Source: Pipra filicauda (lineage: Eukaryota > Chordata > Aves > Passeriformes > Pipridae). From it: 64,000 nucleotides of DNA. Below the pieces are notes generated by a model. The model was not told the DNA's origin. It worked only from the letters and a program-made list of their open reading frames with translations, and searched no databases. Position 1 is the stretch's first letter. Each line of letters opens with the position of its first letter. This document shows positions 47,568 through 60,291 of the stretch, piece by piece. Position numbers and translations under genes: made by a program. Where the stretch lies: the NCBI RefSeq assembly GCF_003945595.2, contig NW_024104525.1, positions 405,989-469,988 of the forward strand. The letters run 5' to 3'.

Positions 47568-50523
47568 GTCATGAATAAATTTAAAAATAATCCCCAAAAG
47601 AGAATGATAAACTATTTTAATGACATATGCAAAGCAATGAGACTTCGTCCTGGAGTCATAAGGTGCCACTGAAAGAAGCACCAAGTCCAGCAGGAGTGTA
47701 AAGTCACTGCTTTCAGTAGGCGTAGGCACGTGTAGAAAAGATGTCTCAGTGCTGCTTAATGGATGAAAACCAGGATGAAACCGTTTATATAAATCATACC
47801 TGTATTTTTCTAACTAAACTGTAGTTGAGTGTTAATCAGTTGTGAGTTTCCTTTGATAATAGTTGTAGTGTTGGAAATTACGTAGCAGGTTTTCAGAGTT
47901 ATCTCTCATTTCCCATAGTTGGACTTCGTTTCCCAAGCGCTATAAGTAAAGATTTATTATTTTACTTTATTTTTAATTTTTATTTTATTTTTAATGTTTA
48001 TTTTAATTTTCAGTAGCATGGGATAAGGTTTGAAGATTCAGAGTCTTGAAATAGTGATTAAATTATTATCACTATTTTCATTATATTAAAAGAGTACAGG
48101 ATGAGGACAGCCAATAGATCAGAAAGTAGAAGCCTGAATCAGTTTTCTCAGTTTCCATGATTAACAGCAGAGATAATAACACAAATATCAGTTAAAAATA
48201 CTGAGCATTAGGAAGAGTTAGAAAGTCCAGGCCACAGACGTTGCTGGTGATACACAGGCAGAATGTTAAGTTTTAATCAGGAGCCAGTACTGTAAGGACT
48301 GCGAGTGCTTTTGATTTCACATCATTAAGGTCTGACTTACATTCTTCTGGCAAGAAGAAAAGAAAGACAGATCTATAAAATTCTACTGAAATGTGATGTT
48401 CCTGGGCCATACCTTCCTTGTAGTGGCACATAAACATAAGCTATATGTGAATCATCATTTCATAGTGTATTGGTTGATTAGCCATAAAAATGTGAGTGTT
48501 TGAAATTTACTGAAGTAGTTAAATGCCTTTTCTAAGATATTATTTCTTGTTATAGAAATAGTGAGTGATCTGATCATCTCACTGAATATGCTTGTGGCTG
48601 AAGCAGGGAAACATTTGTTTTGTATTATCAACTAATTACAGATATGCATCATAGCTTTACAATAAGAAAGAAAAAGTGATGGGAGTAAAACCTTATCATC
48701 TGGCAGACTGCATTGTAGAAGACTTGAAAATCTCCAAAGCAAATATAGACTAAAGCTGAATAAGATATGATACAGAAGTGTGGTTTTGACATATAAAGAT
48801 TATATAGTATACAGTCGTTTTTGTTTTGAGAACCAAATAGCTGAGGTTGGGATAATACCTTAAATTGTGGAACCCTCTGGACACAGGGCGTGCATTTGTA
48901 CCCCCGTGGTTGAAGGCCTTCTATTAAAACTGCCCTCTTATCTCTACTCATGATTGTCTGGTGAGAAATTTCTTGGCTCCTGATCTGTGGCAACAATATA
49001 TATATATATTAGTTACAGACACTTATGGATCCATAAAAGATGGTACAGAGCCCTAATAAAGCATTCTATTTCATAGAACTTCAGAAAAACAGGGCATTAG
49101 ATGAGAAAACCCTAAAAATGTCTAATCCAATTTTTGGAATCTTAGAGAAATATTCTGGTATTCAACATTAAAGCAGATATTATTCTTAGAGTAAGGTTTA
49201 TTTTATACATAGTTTATAGGCAATGGAAATATTATTATTGAGAGGGAAAAAGTGCTTAATAGTTTTTTCAAGAGGTGGTATGAGTTTTATTATGTAGAGT
49301 TAAGCAGAAATAAATATATTATAGTTCTTGGCAGTTTCCTTGTTCATTCATTCCTCCTAGTGATCTTGAAACAAGATCTTCTTCCAAGAACTTCTTGGAT
49401 TTTTAATTCCTCTACGAACATGACATTGTAAATTAAAGGCCTTAAAAGTTACCGAAGGGCATAAGGAAGGTAATCTCTAGAGGATACATGGGAGAGACTT
49501 TTAAACTTTCCTTGACTTCAAAAAGAAAAGGAGAAAAAAAACCCCAACAACTTTATGTACCATTGCCATTAATAAACAGCACATTGCAAAATAAATCTGA
49601 AGGAAGTTTTGAATTTTTCAGACTAGCACAAAAAAATTTAGGTTTCCAATTAAAAAAATGGTGTCTGAAAATGATAGGAATCTTTTCTGTCATTTTTCAC
49701 TAATTTTCTTTATTATTAAAGTAAAAAGTTTAGGTCATGAGCCAGCAAGGTCAAAACCTGCAAACTGAAAAGTTGCTTTCTTTTTCCCCCATAATGACTT
49801 TTGTTTCCTGTTTAAATGGCCTTGTATAGGACTTACTGAAATCACAGAGGGAGTTTTCATTGACTTCTCTAAAGAATGTCTGGGCCTTGAATTAGAATAA
49901 AAAAGTAAATGTGACTGTATATTATAAGAACAACCATTGTATGAAAAAAAAAAGAAAAGCTTTCTCTGTCAATGTAGAGCACAGAAAATTATAAAAATTC
50001 TTTTAGAAAAAAAGCAGTGCTTTATTTGCCTTTCATTTTCTTCTGTTCACACAAGCATACTGCATATGTTCTCTAAGTCTGCATTGGTGCACTACAAGAC
50101 TAATTATGTCCTTGCATTAAATAACCTAAAACACCGTATCATGACCTTAAACATATAAATATCAACACATATCTTATTATGAATGCTGTTTATGTAATAG
50201 TTTGTCCTGAAGTGTGGAACTTAGTTTAAAATATGCCATTCTGTCAATAAATCTGAGTTCAGTTTCACCACCCTTGAGGCAGTGATTTCTTTCAATTCAA
50301 CACCAACTTTTTTGTGTTTTAAGGTACTGAATTTGTGTTAGAATTGTTGAAAGGGATTAGAAAATTATTCAAAAGTATATTAGGGACAATATAGTGTTTT
50401 TGAAGCCCTTCTATACCAAAGCCAACTAAAGGATGCAAAGCTTTAAAATTTGAGTGACAGTGCAGTCACAAATGTGAGATACGTAATGGAAGGTCTCTTT
50501 CACAGAGAAGGGAGTGTTGGGAG
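47568..50523. other. AT-rich non-coding DNA
   Basis: No gene recognised. A minus-strand frame of 115 codons (48649-48996) has no recognisable domain. A short (AT)n tract lies at about 48993-49008. Confidence 0.5.
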
Positions 50524-51117
50524 TGTTATGGTTTAACCCTAGCCAGAAATTAAGCACGACACAGCCACTCCCTCATTCTTCCCTTGTGGGGAGGAGGAGA
50601 GAATTGGAAAGGTAGATAAAAGGTAGGAAACGCATGTGTTGAGATAAAAACAATTCAACAGATAAAGCAAAAGCCACCCACACAAGCAAAGCAAGACAAG
50701 GAATTCATTCATCACTTCCCATGGGCAGGCATGTGTTCAGCAATCTCCAGGAGAGTAGGGCCCATCAAATGTGACAGTGACTTGGAAGATAAACACCATC
50801 ACTCTGAACGTCCCCTCTTTCTCATTCTGCCCCAGCTTTATATGCTGAGCGTGTTGTCATATGGTCTGGGATATCCCTTGGGTCAGTCAGGGTCAGCTGT
50901 CCCTGCTGTGTCTCCTCCCAAATAATTGTGCATCCCCGTCTCCTCACTGGTTGTGTGCCATGAGAGGCAGAAAAGGCCTTGACTCTGTGTAAGCACTGAT
51001 CAGCAATAGCTAAAGCATTCCTGAATTATCAACTCTATTTACAACACAAATTCAAAACATAGACACATAACAGGTACTGTGAAGAAAAATAACTCTATAC
51101 CAGCCAAGACCAGCATA
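50524..51117 (-). mobile_element. Solo LTR, family A
   Basis: It starts TGTTATGGTTTAACCC and ends CCAAGACCAGCATA, 594 bp, the same length as the 42615 copy. Shared internal blocks include TCACTTCCCATGGGCAGGCA, CAATCTCCAGGAGAG, TTTATATGCTGAGCGTG (TATA region on the minus strand) and GACTCTGTGTAAGCACTGAT. The AATAAA position is mutated and the final CA is CATA. The flanks (GGGAG and GGATT) do not make a clear target-site duplication. No internal genes. Confidence 0.85.
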
Positions 51118-54020
51118 GGATTTTCCTATGGAACTACTTTTTTCATCTTCAAGGAAATGCCACTGGAGAATAAATGAGCTCCAGAAGCAGCTACGGATGC
51201 TTGAATCCACTTAAGTGCAAAACCAGCTTTATGCGCTAACAGCAGATTTACATGATTCATTTGAGGTGTTCAGGCAATATCTTTTAAAGATTAATATCAC
51301 AGACAAATAAGGTCTACTATAAATAGCTGTCATTGCATAGCAAATTTAGACACAGTAGACTTTGTGAAGTCAAATTAATAGATTAATTACTGTTCATTTA
51401 TAAGTGCATGAATACAGTATATAAAGCACACAGTTATAGCAGGAAATTCTGTCAAATGCCTTTTTAACTATAACAGTCTGCCTTCTTAATCATAAGCACC
51501 TATTTATGGAATTATCATAAGTTTCCTCCAAAATGTAGACTGACTATGCAATCTAGTCACATGTCTTAGCAGGAGGAACGAATATGGTCTTTGGCCTTCA
51601 TATTTATTCTTTAGAGTACACCTATGACACCATAATTAATGTATCCCTCACCATGCCCTCACTTTAAATGTAAAAATAATTAATTTGGAAAAAAAAGTCA
51701 ATTAACACAAATGAAATTCAGACAAAACAGACTGTAGCCTATAGGTGGCAAATCACTGCAACTGTGAGGGAAATGAGAAAAGAAAAGTGATATACAGCTG
51801 TGCAAGACAGGTCATTTTGTAAAGAGATACGGCCAGAACTCAGCATCTTCTCTCTATTGCAACAGATGCTCTAACACTAGAAAAAGGCATTTAAGTATAA
51901 CAGTCCGTATTGACTCACAGTTGACTAGAAGAAGAGTTCTAAGGGTTTGGGTTAGTTTTCAGACATGAGTCTCTGATCACAGCTGAGACATCCTACAGTA
52001 TCCAAGATTTCTGTATGACTACCTGTAATGACACAGGACTGGAGGAAATCTGAGACTTTGCAAATTGGCAGCTGGAGGACACCCTGCAGCATCTAAAGTT
52101 TCATTAGACATCTAAGCTTAAGTGACTGAATCACACTGTGGTATCCAATTATCTGTGTGACAAGAGACTCTGTTTTTCCTAGTAGAGGATAATAGGAGAC
52201 AAGGTCTCTCCATGTGGCATGAAACAGGTTTCATATGCCAGGAAAAGAAGAAACTGAACCCAGTGTGTGATTATTCACTCCACAGAACAAACCTCATCGC
52301 CTTGTCTTGAGCAAAGAATTTGTAAAGCAATAGGTTTGTTTACCCAAGGTGTTACCAGGGCTTCTGTGGTGTTTTATACTGTACTGTGGATGTGAGAGAG
52401 AGAGCAGGTACACAAGAACTTCGCGCAGACACCAGAGCCTTGGCATACTCTTTCTCATAGTTGAAAGCTCTTTCTCAGCATAATTCTATGCAACAATGTT
52501 CTTATTCCTCTGTGGTCAAGAAAGTAGTTAAACCAGACTTGACATTCAGTCATTCCACTTGAACAGAAATTAAGTATCCTAACATGGAGGAGAACAGTGT
52601 GATTGTTTTTCAGTTCACATATATATACATGCAGATATATATATACATATAAATATATATGATAATCTTCTCAATTTGAATGCTTTTTTTTTTTCCAAAT
52701 CTACAATGTAAAATATAAATAACTCAAAACCATTATCCATTGAAGTAAGAGTATGATGTAGAATGTCTGGCAGCAAAATGTTATTAACATCTATAGAAAA
52801 ATAAAACACCAAAACCTACTCTATTTAAGATCATCAATATAATATATTCCTTTGTTTCCTCCTATCCTACTTCCAAATTATGTCGTTACTTTCTGACATG
52901 TTATTCTGTCTATATTTCAAATTTCTTCATTCTTATTCTTGCATTTACCTCATTTTCCTTTTGTCACACATGTAGAGCTCTTCAATAGAAAAACAGAGAA
53001 AAAGCATGCCTGTACTATGTTGCTTCCAGCTGATTGGGAAGGTTCAAAGACCAGCTTCAAAAGACTAGGGAGGGTTTTTTGTTTCAAAGCACTTCCAGAT
53101 TATTTTATTGGAACAGAAACACAGTAGGGTACCTCTACTTGCAAAACAACCCGATACTGAATATACAGAATTGTGTCTGCAGACACAGTAGGCCTTACAC
53201 CATTTTCATATATATGTAGCTGTTGACTTCAGCAGAAATTTTCCTGACTTTGCCAAGTGTATCCGAAAACATATTCTAGTCCAGTGAGCTTAGAAAACAT
53301 TAAGGAAAGAAATGCAGGTATCTAATATTTTTGAGGCAGATAACTTCTTTGTTCTTTTTCTTCCTTTTCTCTCTTTTCTCCCTTTGTTTTCTTCTCTCCC
53401 CTCTCCGTGATCACTGTGATTAAGTAAAATTTTATTTAGGCTTTTCATTATTGCACCTTACCAACAGCATCTCCTTCCAATAAGACATTTTGTCTGGATT
53501 CAGCCTTCAATCTTGTACTACTGTGACAATAAGGATTATTAATTACATTTCTTCAGCAAGTCTTGACCTAAGACTGCCATCTTGAACAAACAATCATGAC
53601 AGAAATATGTTAGTGGGAAATAAGTTCTGAATATACATTAATTTAAAAAGACTACTTTGGTCAATATTCAATTCAGACATTTCACATAGTAATCATATTA
53701 TGGAAAAACAGATTTTGATATTTTTCTCCCAGAGAACTTTCATAGATCTGATACTTTAGAATAACTGGTTGTGCAAAACCAAATTATTTGATCTGATAGC
53801 TAGATGCTGAGAAGAGTTTTAATAACAGCATAGATGGAGCCATTACTTCCAGCACCAATGAGTGACAGTTGGTTTTCCAACTTTCAAGTTTCATTTAGAC
53901 CATTGTACTTCACTGCAATTAATTTGTATTTTTTATATGAATTTCTTCATCACTTCCTGAACCATTTTATATTTCTCAGTGTGAGACACTGGATTAATCA
54001 TTGGGTCGGAATCAACTCAA
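51118..54020. other. AT-rich non-coding DNA
   Basis: Contains an ATATAC-rich microsatellite at about 52616-52662 and a pyrimidine-rich tract at about 53345-53406 (CT-rich). No gene recognised. Confidence 0.5.
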
Positions 54021-54024
54021 CTCT

Positions 54025-54480
54025 GTGTGTTTGAGGGGTGAAGGAATAGGCTGAATCTCAGAGAGGTGAGGTAATTCCTTATCCCACATGCCAGGCCCTG
54101 CAAGCCTGGGGCAACCAGGGAGCAGCAGCCAAAGGCAACCTGGAAGCACTGCTCCACACCACTGCTCCACACCACTGCTCCACCCTTGGAGCCCCTAAAC
54201 CAGCCTCTAATTGGCTACACCACACCTCACTCTGGCTTGGAGCCCCGGAATGGTCAGTGGGCTGGAAGTCCTGCCTGGGAGGGGTGACCAGAGGGGGCCA
54301 GAGCACATAAAAACAGCAACAGGTGGCACCGTTTTTGGCTTGAGATCTGCCACCTCCCTTGTGGAAGCTGGACTTGCACGTGACTCTGATCTTATGTTAA
54401 TCCCTTTTCTCTCTCTTTACTCCTTCTTCTCTTAATCTCATTTCTTAATATTTTGAGTAATTTCAGTCCAGATGGGTTTG
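54025..54480 (+). mobile_element. GC-rich promoter-like block, probable LTR
   Basis: A GC-rich segment within AT-rich DNA starts near TGTGTGTTTGAGGGG. It contains three tandem copies of a 13-bp unit (CACTGCTCCACAC, 54147-54185) and a TATA-like CACATAAAAAC near 54304, followed by a C/T-rich stretch and T-rich DNA. GC-rich upstream part, TATA box and T-rich downstream part fit a plus-strand LTR. I could not find the right-hand end or a target-site duplication, nor a matching second copy. A host promoter is an alternative. Confidence 0.4.
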
Positions 54481-56475
54481 CTAAGTTATGTGGGTTAACT
54501 TGTGCTAAGTCATAGCTTTGTGGAATGCTTTGTTTTGGTTGTAGTTTATCCTTTTAAACTTCTGTTATGTTCTCTTCTTTTCTCCCTTATTTTCTAAAGT
54601 TATCAGCAAAAGTATCTCCTGAGAAAACGTGCATCATATTCTCTTTACGCTACCTCAAGGTATTAAAGAACTGAAGGCTCTTCTAAATATTTACTGTGTG
54701 AATTTTTGGAACCTTGTATATTTCAAAAGTAAAACTCTTGGGTGAGCTTGTCCAGTCCTGCAGTCTTATACTCAGGAACCAAAAATCTCCTGTGACCATG
54801 AATTATACAATTTAATTATCCATTGTGAGAAAAAAAAGCGTTTGTTTGCTCTCTTCTTTTAAATTGCCCAATTATTCTATCTGAATTCCTATTTTTCTTG
54901 CATCATGAAAAATAAGTCGGTCATGCTATATTCACCTTTTCCATGGAATCCTATATCTGATAAATATATCTGTAGTACATGTGACTACTTGCGTCTTTTT
55001 CAGGTAAATATGTTCTAAAGTAACAAAAATTTTAATCATGATTCGTTATCTTGCGAAGCTACATAAAAGCCTTTGCCTCTATGATAGACGATCTATAGAA
55101 CCACTTTTGTTTCCAGGAGCAGATCTGGACATAAATATACCTCAACAATCTTACATGATAATACTTAAGAACCATGTACAACAGTGGTTGGAATGATTAG
55201 TCAGGTACCAAATCAAGCTTAAAACATCATTAAATATAGGAATGGTGTAAGACAGGGAACATATGTGATCACGTGGGGAACACTGAGAAAGATATTTTGA
55301 TTTAATGGTAAAGCTGAGAGATAATATTAACACTTTATTTCAAATATCAGATATTTTTCTCATCTCTAATTCAAATAAGATTTGTGAGTATTTAATTAGT
55401 TTTATCTTGGGGGACTAGAGATAATTCAGTAAATTTCTTTAGAAGAGAGTAGTTACTAGTCTTGCAGACAATCTGATTATGACATTGCCCTTATAGAGGC
55501 TCACTATAAAGCATCAATGCTTTACTCCGTTGTATTTTATATGTCTGACTTCAGGTAAAGTGTTGTTAGTAGGGTTTAGATAGGCAATTTTTTTTTGTTA
55601 GATTTAAAGTTTTTTTGTTTTTTTCCTTTAAAAATACAATGATTGTGAAACAGGTAATGTGTAGCCTAGTATGCCATTTCTCAGCAAAAGTATTTTTTGA
55701 AAAAAACTAAGCTAAATCAGTGTATTTTGAAGATATTTCAGTAACTCTGTATTTTTGTAGTAGTCATAGTGGAAAATCATGTACTAAGTTTTGAAGGGAA
55801 ATACAGAGAACTGGTGAATTTATTTTTAGTTCACCAAATTCATTCCTATGTATTTTTATTCCTTTCTTAATGAAGTCTGTTTTTAATCATTTGAACTACA
55901 TCACAACTCCACAAACCTGAACACCACTTCAGAGATGCTCTGCACTGAGGTAGTCAAAAACAGCCCCAAAAGCCATATCATTAACCAGGTAAGGCATGAT
56001 ATCATGGCTCCACAATTACCTTTTCAGATACAAGTAGAGTTGGATGCGTCATCATAATGTATGTAACTCAGGACACATGCTGTCTTACAGACCCTGCATA
56101 TGTGGAGATTTACCAGCTATGTGATCTACCCTTTTCTGTATTGTAAATATGATACAGTAAAGCATTTCAGATCTCACAACTGTGTCTTGAAGGGCTGTTA
56201 CAGATTTACTGCTTCTGATCATTGATTTACACAAGGAATAAACATCTTAAATATCATTCCTTCTCCCTGTGTACATAACTTGACATTCGGACTATATTGG
56301 CAGGTACATATATATCCATATTAAAAATTGGTGACAGTTAGCTTTGGTGGAAGCATACTCTGACATCAGCTACAACAACCATAATTCACAGCTCAGCTAC
56401 ATTCCAGAACCTATAGGCAGATGCTTTTTTTTACACTTCACCTATCCCGACCCATTTCAGTGATTTTATTGTGCT
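54481..56475. other. AT-rich non-coding DNA
   Basis: Nothing coding recognised; mostly AT-rich sequence with T-rich runs. Confidence 0.5.
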
Positions 56476-56513
56476 ACACACAGACACAGACACACACACA
56501 CATACACACACAA
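56476..56513. repeat. (CA)n microsatellite
   Basis: Imperfect CA dinucleotide repeat with a few G and T interruptions (CACACAGACACAGACACACA and onward), immediately before the ERV-derived element. Confidence 0.9.
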
Positions 56514-57480
56514 GGGTTTCCATGGCAAGGGTTTTGCTAGTAGAGGGACTATAAGGGTGACTTCTGTGAGAAAACATCAAAAGCTCCTCTCACATCAGGC
56601 AAAGCCAGTTCCAGCTGGCTTCGGTGATGCTGATGATAGTGAGAGCTGAGACAATCTGTGGCTTTGGTAGAACCTATGTGGCAACATATTTAAGTAAATG
56701 TAAAAACTGTCAGACAACAGCAACTGGAGAGAAGACCAAGAATATGTGAAACAGCCCTGCAGACATGAAGGTCAGGGAAGCAGGAGGGGGAGAAGGTGCT
56801 CCAGGCACCAGAGCAGAGATTCCCTGCAGCTGAAGACCATGGTGAGGCAGCTCTGCCCCTGCAACACATGGAAGTTCGTGGTGGGGCAAAATCCTACCCC
56901 GTCACTCTAGAGCAGGTGGATGTGCGTGAAGAAGGCTGTGACCCCATGGAGAGTGTGTGGTGAAGCAGGCTCCTGGCATGACCTGCTATTCTGTAGAGAG
57001 GCAATCATGCTGCAGCAGGTTTTCTGGTAGGACTTGTGATACTTGAGGGGGACCCATTCTGGATCAGTCCATTCCTGAAGAACTGCATCTTGTGGGAGGG
57101 ACCCCACACTGGAGCAATGGAAGAGTAGAAGGAGCAGAACAGAGACAAGATGTTATGAACTGACCACAACTTCCATTCCCCATCTTTCTGCACTGCTCCG
57201 AGGGAGGAGGCAGAAGAGTTGGGGGTGAGGCTGAGCTGGGAAGAAGGGAGGGAAGTATGGAGAGAGAGATGTTTTGTATATTTTTTGCTTGTTTCTCATT
57301 ATACTCCTTTCTTAATTAGTAAGAATATAAATTAATTTCTACAAGTTGAATCTGATCACTGCTGAGTGATCTCTCTGTTCCTTATCTAAACCCACAAGTC
57401 TTTTTATTGTGTTTTTTCTCCCCCTATGGAGGTGGAGTGATACTTAGAAGTCAGCCAAGATCAATCATGGCCCACCCCCT
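56514..57480 (+). mobile_element. ERV-derived element (ERVL-like LTR)
   Basis: About 970 bases of locally GC- and purine-rich DNA resemble a long bird LTR family. In order there is GCAAGGGTTTTGCTAG, GTTCCAGCTGGCTTCGG, a TATA-like CATATTTAAG near 56687, a G/A-rich leader-like stretch (AGGAGGGGGAGAAGGTGC), repeated phrases of the GGGGACCCATTCTGGA and GGGACCCCACACTGGA type, TATGAACTGACCACAACTTC, and a T-rich end with TTAATTTCTACAAGTTGAATC and GAGTGATCTCTCTG. It ends near GGCCCACCCC. The boundaries lack a target-site duplication, and I recognise the family only from memory of bird repeats. Coding potential is nil. Confidence 0.6.
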
Positions 57481-59031
57481 TCCCTCGGAAAACTAAAATA
57501 CTCCACACCTTCCTGTGCAGTATCTACTGGTTCATTTTTATATGTTTACGTATATACACACATATAAACAAAACATACTGAGATCCTTACCAAGGCTAGA
57601 ACTGGGAAGCACTGTAGATAGTTTCTTTTGAAAGCGGTAGGCTTGTTGTTTACTTGCATTGCTGTATCAGACACAGACAATGTTACATTCAGTCAAACAA
57701 AAAGTGGTATTCATGAACAAACCAGCATCAGAATAAAAGAAAATTCTTCTATTGAGGGAATCTACATCTGTAAGTTATTGAGATGGTGCATCAGTTTTGA
57801 ATCTCATTCCTTTTATTGCTACTAATATTACTGTTGTTGCCGCTGTGGTTATTATTAATTTTATTCAAAATTTGAATCCAGTCTGGACTCTGAAACAATA
57901 AAACTAATGGAATCTTGGTATCCAGGTTCAATTTTGGGAAAGATAAAGCCTAGGAGAATTACTAAATACCATATTGTTGACTTCTTGTGTCTTCTTCTTT
58001 TAGGCTCTGTAGCTTCTGATGGAACCAGCTCACTTTCAATTGCTCAGTGTACCTGAGCAATTCACAAGAAGTTGTTGTTACCACTGATATAAAACAATTT
58101 CTTTTGAGCTGGTCAGGAAGAGACATGAAGAAGGACAAAATGCTCTCATTTTTCTTCCCTATCTTTCTTTTAGAATTTAAAAATATTGAACAGTTTCATG
58201 CTGTTGTTCCTCAGCAAGTCTCAAATTCAAATGATTGATTTTCAAAAACATAGGTTTTTCCTTCAAAAGACAAAGTGTTTTATTGGTAATCCTCAAAGAT
58301 GCAAATAGCAAACTAACCAAGAATACAGATTTTCTATAAATTATCTATAAAATTCATTCTAGAAATATTTCTGATTTTTTCTCAATTGTTTGAAATTTAA
58401 TTTCTTTCCTTTTTTTCATTTTTTTTACATTTCATTCTTATTCTTTCATTTTTCTGTTCTTGCTTTGATGGTTAATAGAAACGAGAATGTCTTGGATTTA
58501 TTTTTTTGTCATTGCTCACAATTTTTTTAAAGCTTGTTCTACATAATTTGCATAACTTTTTAAAGTAGCAAAAATATACTTTCATTGTTGCTTTCATTTG
58601 CTTCTTATTCTAAACTGAACAGTTTTGAAAAGTCAGTGGTAAATAAGGGGAAAGAAAAATAGGAGGAAAAAGCACAAAATGCTCTTAAACAAGCCTTAGG
58701 TTATAATGTTAAAGTGGGCAAAAGCAAACTGTAAGAATAAATATACAAATTATGATTAGCAACAAAAACATAGCAGGAAGAATAAGACAATCAATTTTAA
58801 TTTTTTATGAAATCCTGTGAAATTTGAAGTATTTTGAATGAAACATTTTCAACAAGGAAAAACCCTGAAAGATATAAACCAATTCACAGTATGTTTGAAT
58901 GTAAGATACCATTAACTATGTAACAGAAAGAGAACTGTATTGAATGTATTAATATCAAATGCAGATTTGGGAAGGCAAAGCATGAGAAAATGAAAAATTC
59001 TTAATTATCATTCAAATTAATAATTTGCTTT
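57481..59031. other. AT-rich non-coding DNA
   Basis: No gene recognised. T-rich around 58375-58450. Confidence 0.5.
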
Positions 59032-59412
59032 CTATGTCTCATCATATTTTCTTTCAATATTTCCTATTCTCACAGTTTTATCATGCTGTAAATCTCCTTC
59101 CCAATAGCCTCGTGGGGGTAGTAAAGTGCACAATGTCCATACTTGCTCAAAGCAAATCCATCTAATTCCACATTTAATCTCTGAAGTTGACAATACACAG
59201 ACATCTGCAGAGGATACTTTGATGCTGAGAGACTGAGTTTGTTCATCATTAAAGAAAAAGCTAATGGGAGATCTTATTGATGTTTTCATGCCATGGTACA
59301 AAAGGCACCTTTTCTGTAAGGCACAAAATAACAGGACAAAAAGCAGTGAATACAATTTGGAACATGGAAAATTCCAATCAGATAGAAATAAAAGGTTTCT
59401 TTGCTTCTTCAT
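59032..59412 (-). other. Unassigned 126-codon minus-strand frame
   Basis: The frame runs from ATG at 59412 to a stop at 59032-59034. Within it an acceptor-like site (TTTTGTGCCTTACAG, ending 59314 on the minus strand) is followed by 93 open codons with a mixed, protein-like composition (for example GIRWICFEQVWTLCTLLPPR). I recognise no family. A frame this long is expected about once by chance in a window of this size and composition, so it is only a candidate terminal exon. Confidence 0.2.
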
Positions 59413-59787
59413 TGGTTTATTGACGTTATTTTAGTTCTCTTTCTTTCTTTGTTTTAATCATGAGGATGGCTAAACAGAAGGTGAGAGCTTGCCTGCGAAG
59501 GCTGTGGCAAATTCTTGGGTTATCTGGTCTATTAGGAACTACTTCAAGTGGAGGACTGGACCAGAGGATCTCTAGAAGTCCCCTTCACCCTAAATTATTC
59601 TATCAATCTACGAAACTGTCATTATTCAAGAAATTCATCACTTAGTGATGAAGAACCACTTTTATTTCTTTTCAACCTTTCTCCTAAAAGCTTCATCTCA
59701 AGCCCCTAGACTTGTTGCTGTAGTAAACAATCCATAATGATATCTTCTGTAATTTCTAATATCCTTCTAAGTTAGTTTTTCTGAAGG

Positions 59788-60291
59788 TTGAAGTGCCCTG
59801 GCTTGCTCAGTTGTTTATCACACGGAAGGAAGTTCTCTTTGAACAGATTTTGCCATTTCCTTCTCATACACCTTTTTTTTCAAGTAGAAGGTATTAGAGA
59901 CAGAGACAATTTGCAAGGTGTAGGTATTACTCTGAGTCCACTCATTGCAATAAAGATGCCTCTGCATTGTCCATTCCTTCAGGGAAACAGAACACGCAAT
60001 AGAAGGTTTAACCACTTAGAGAGTGCTTTTGGTAAGACCTCCCTCTCCTATTTTGTTACTCTTGCTTCCCATCACCCACTCATCTTACTTTCATTTTTTT
60101 CTTCATTTCACCAGGATACCATTTTCTTACCCAGGTACTCAAAACCTATCCATATCCCAGCTGCAGCAAAAAGAGGTCTGGTTAATTCAGTCATTTTTTT
60201 CCCTCTTTTTATCAATGATTCTAGACAGATCCTTTCCCTTGGAACCTCTGACTGTTCAGGGCGTTCAAGTAGAATAATGCCACTCTACTGA
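59788..60291 (+). other. Longest open frame in the window, 167 codons, no ATG start
   Basis: The first codon is TTG at 59788, so there is no standard start. The plus strand here is pyrimidine-rich, which depletes stop codons. Inside the frame a good acceptor (TGTCCATTCCTTCAG, ending 59982) and a good donor (TTTTG|GTAAGA at 60032) delimit a 49-base segment (59983-60031) that would encode NRTRNRRFNHLESAF-type residues. No family recognised. Confidence 0.2.
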
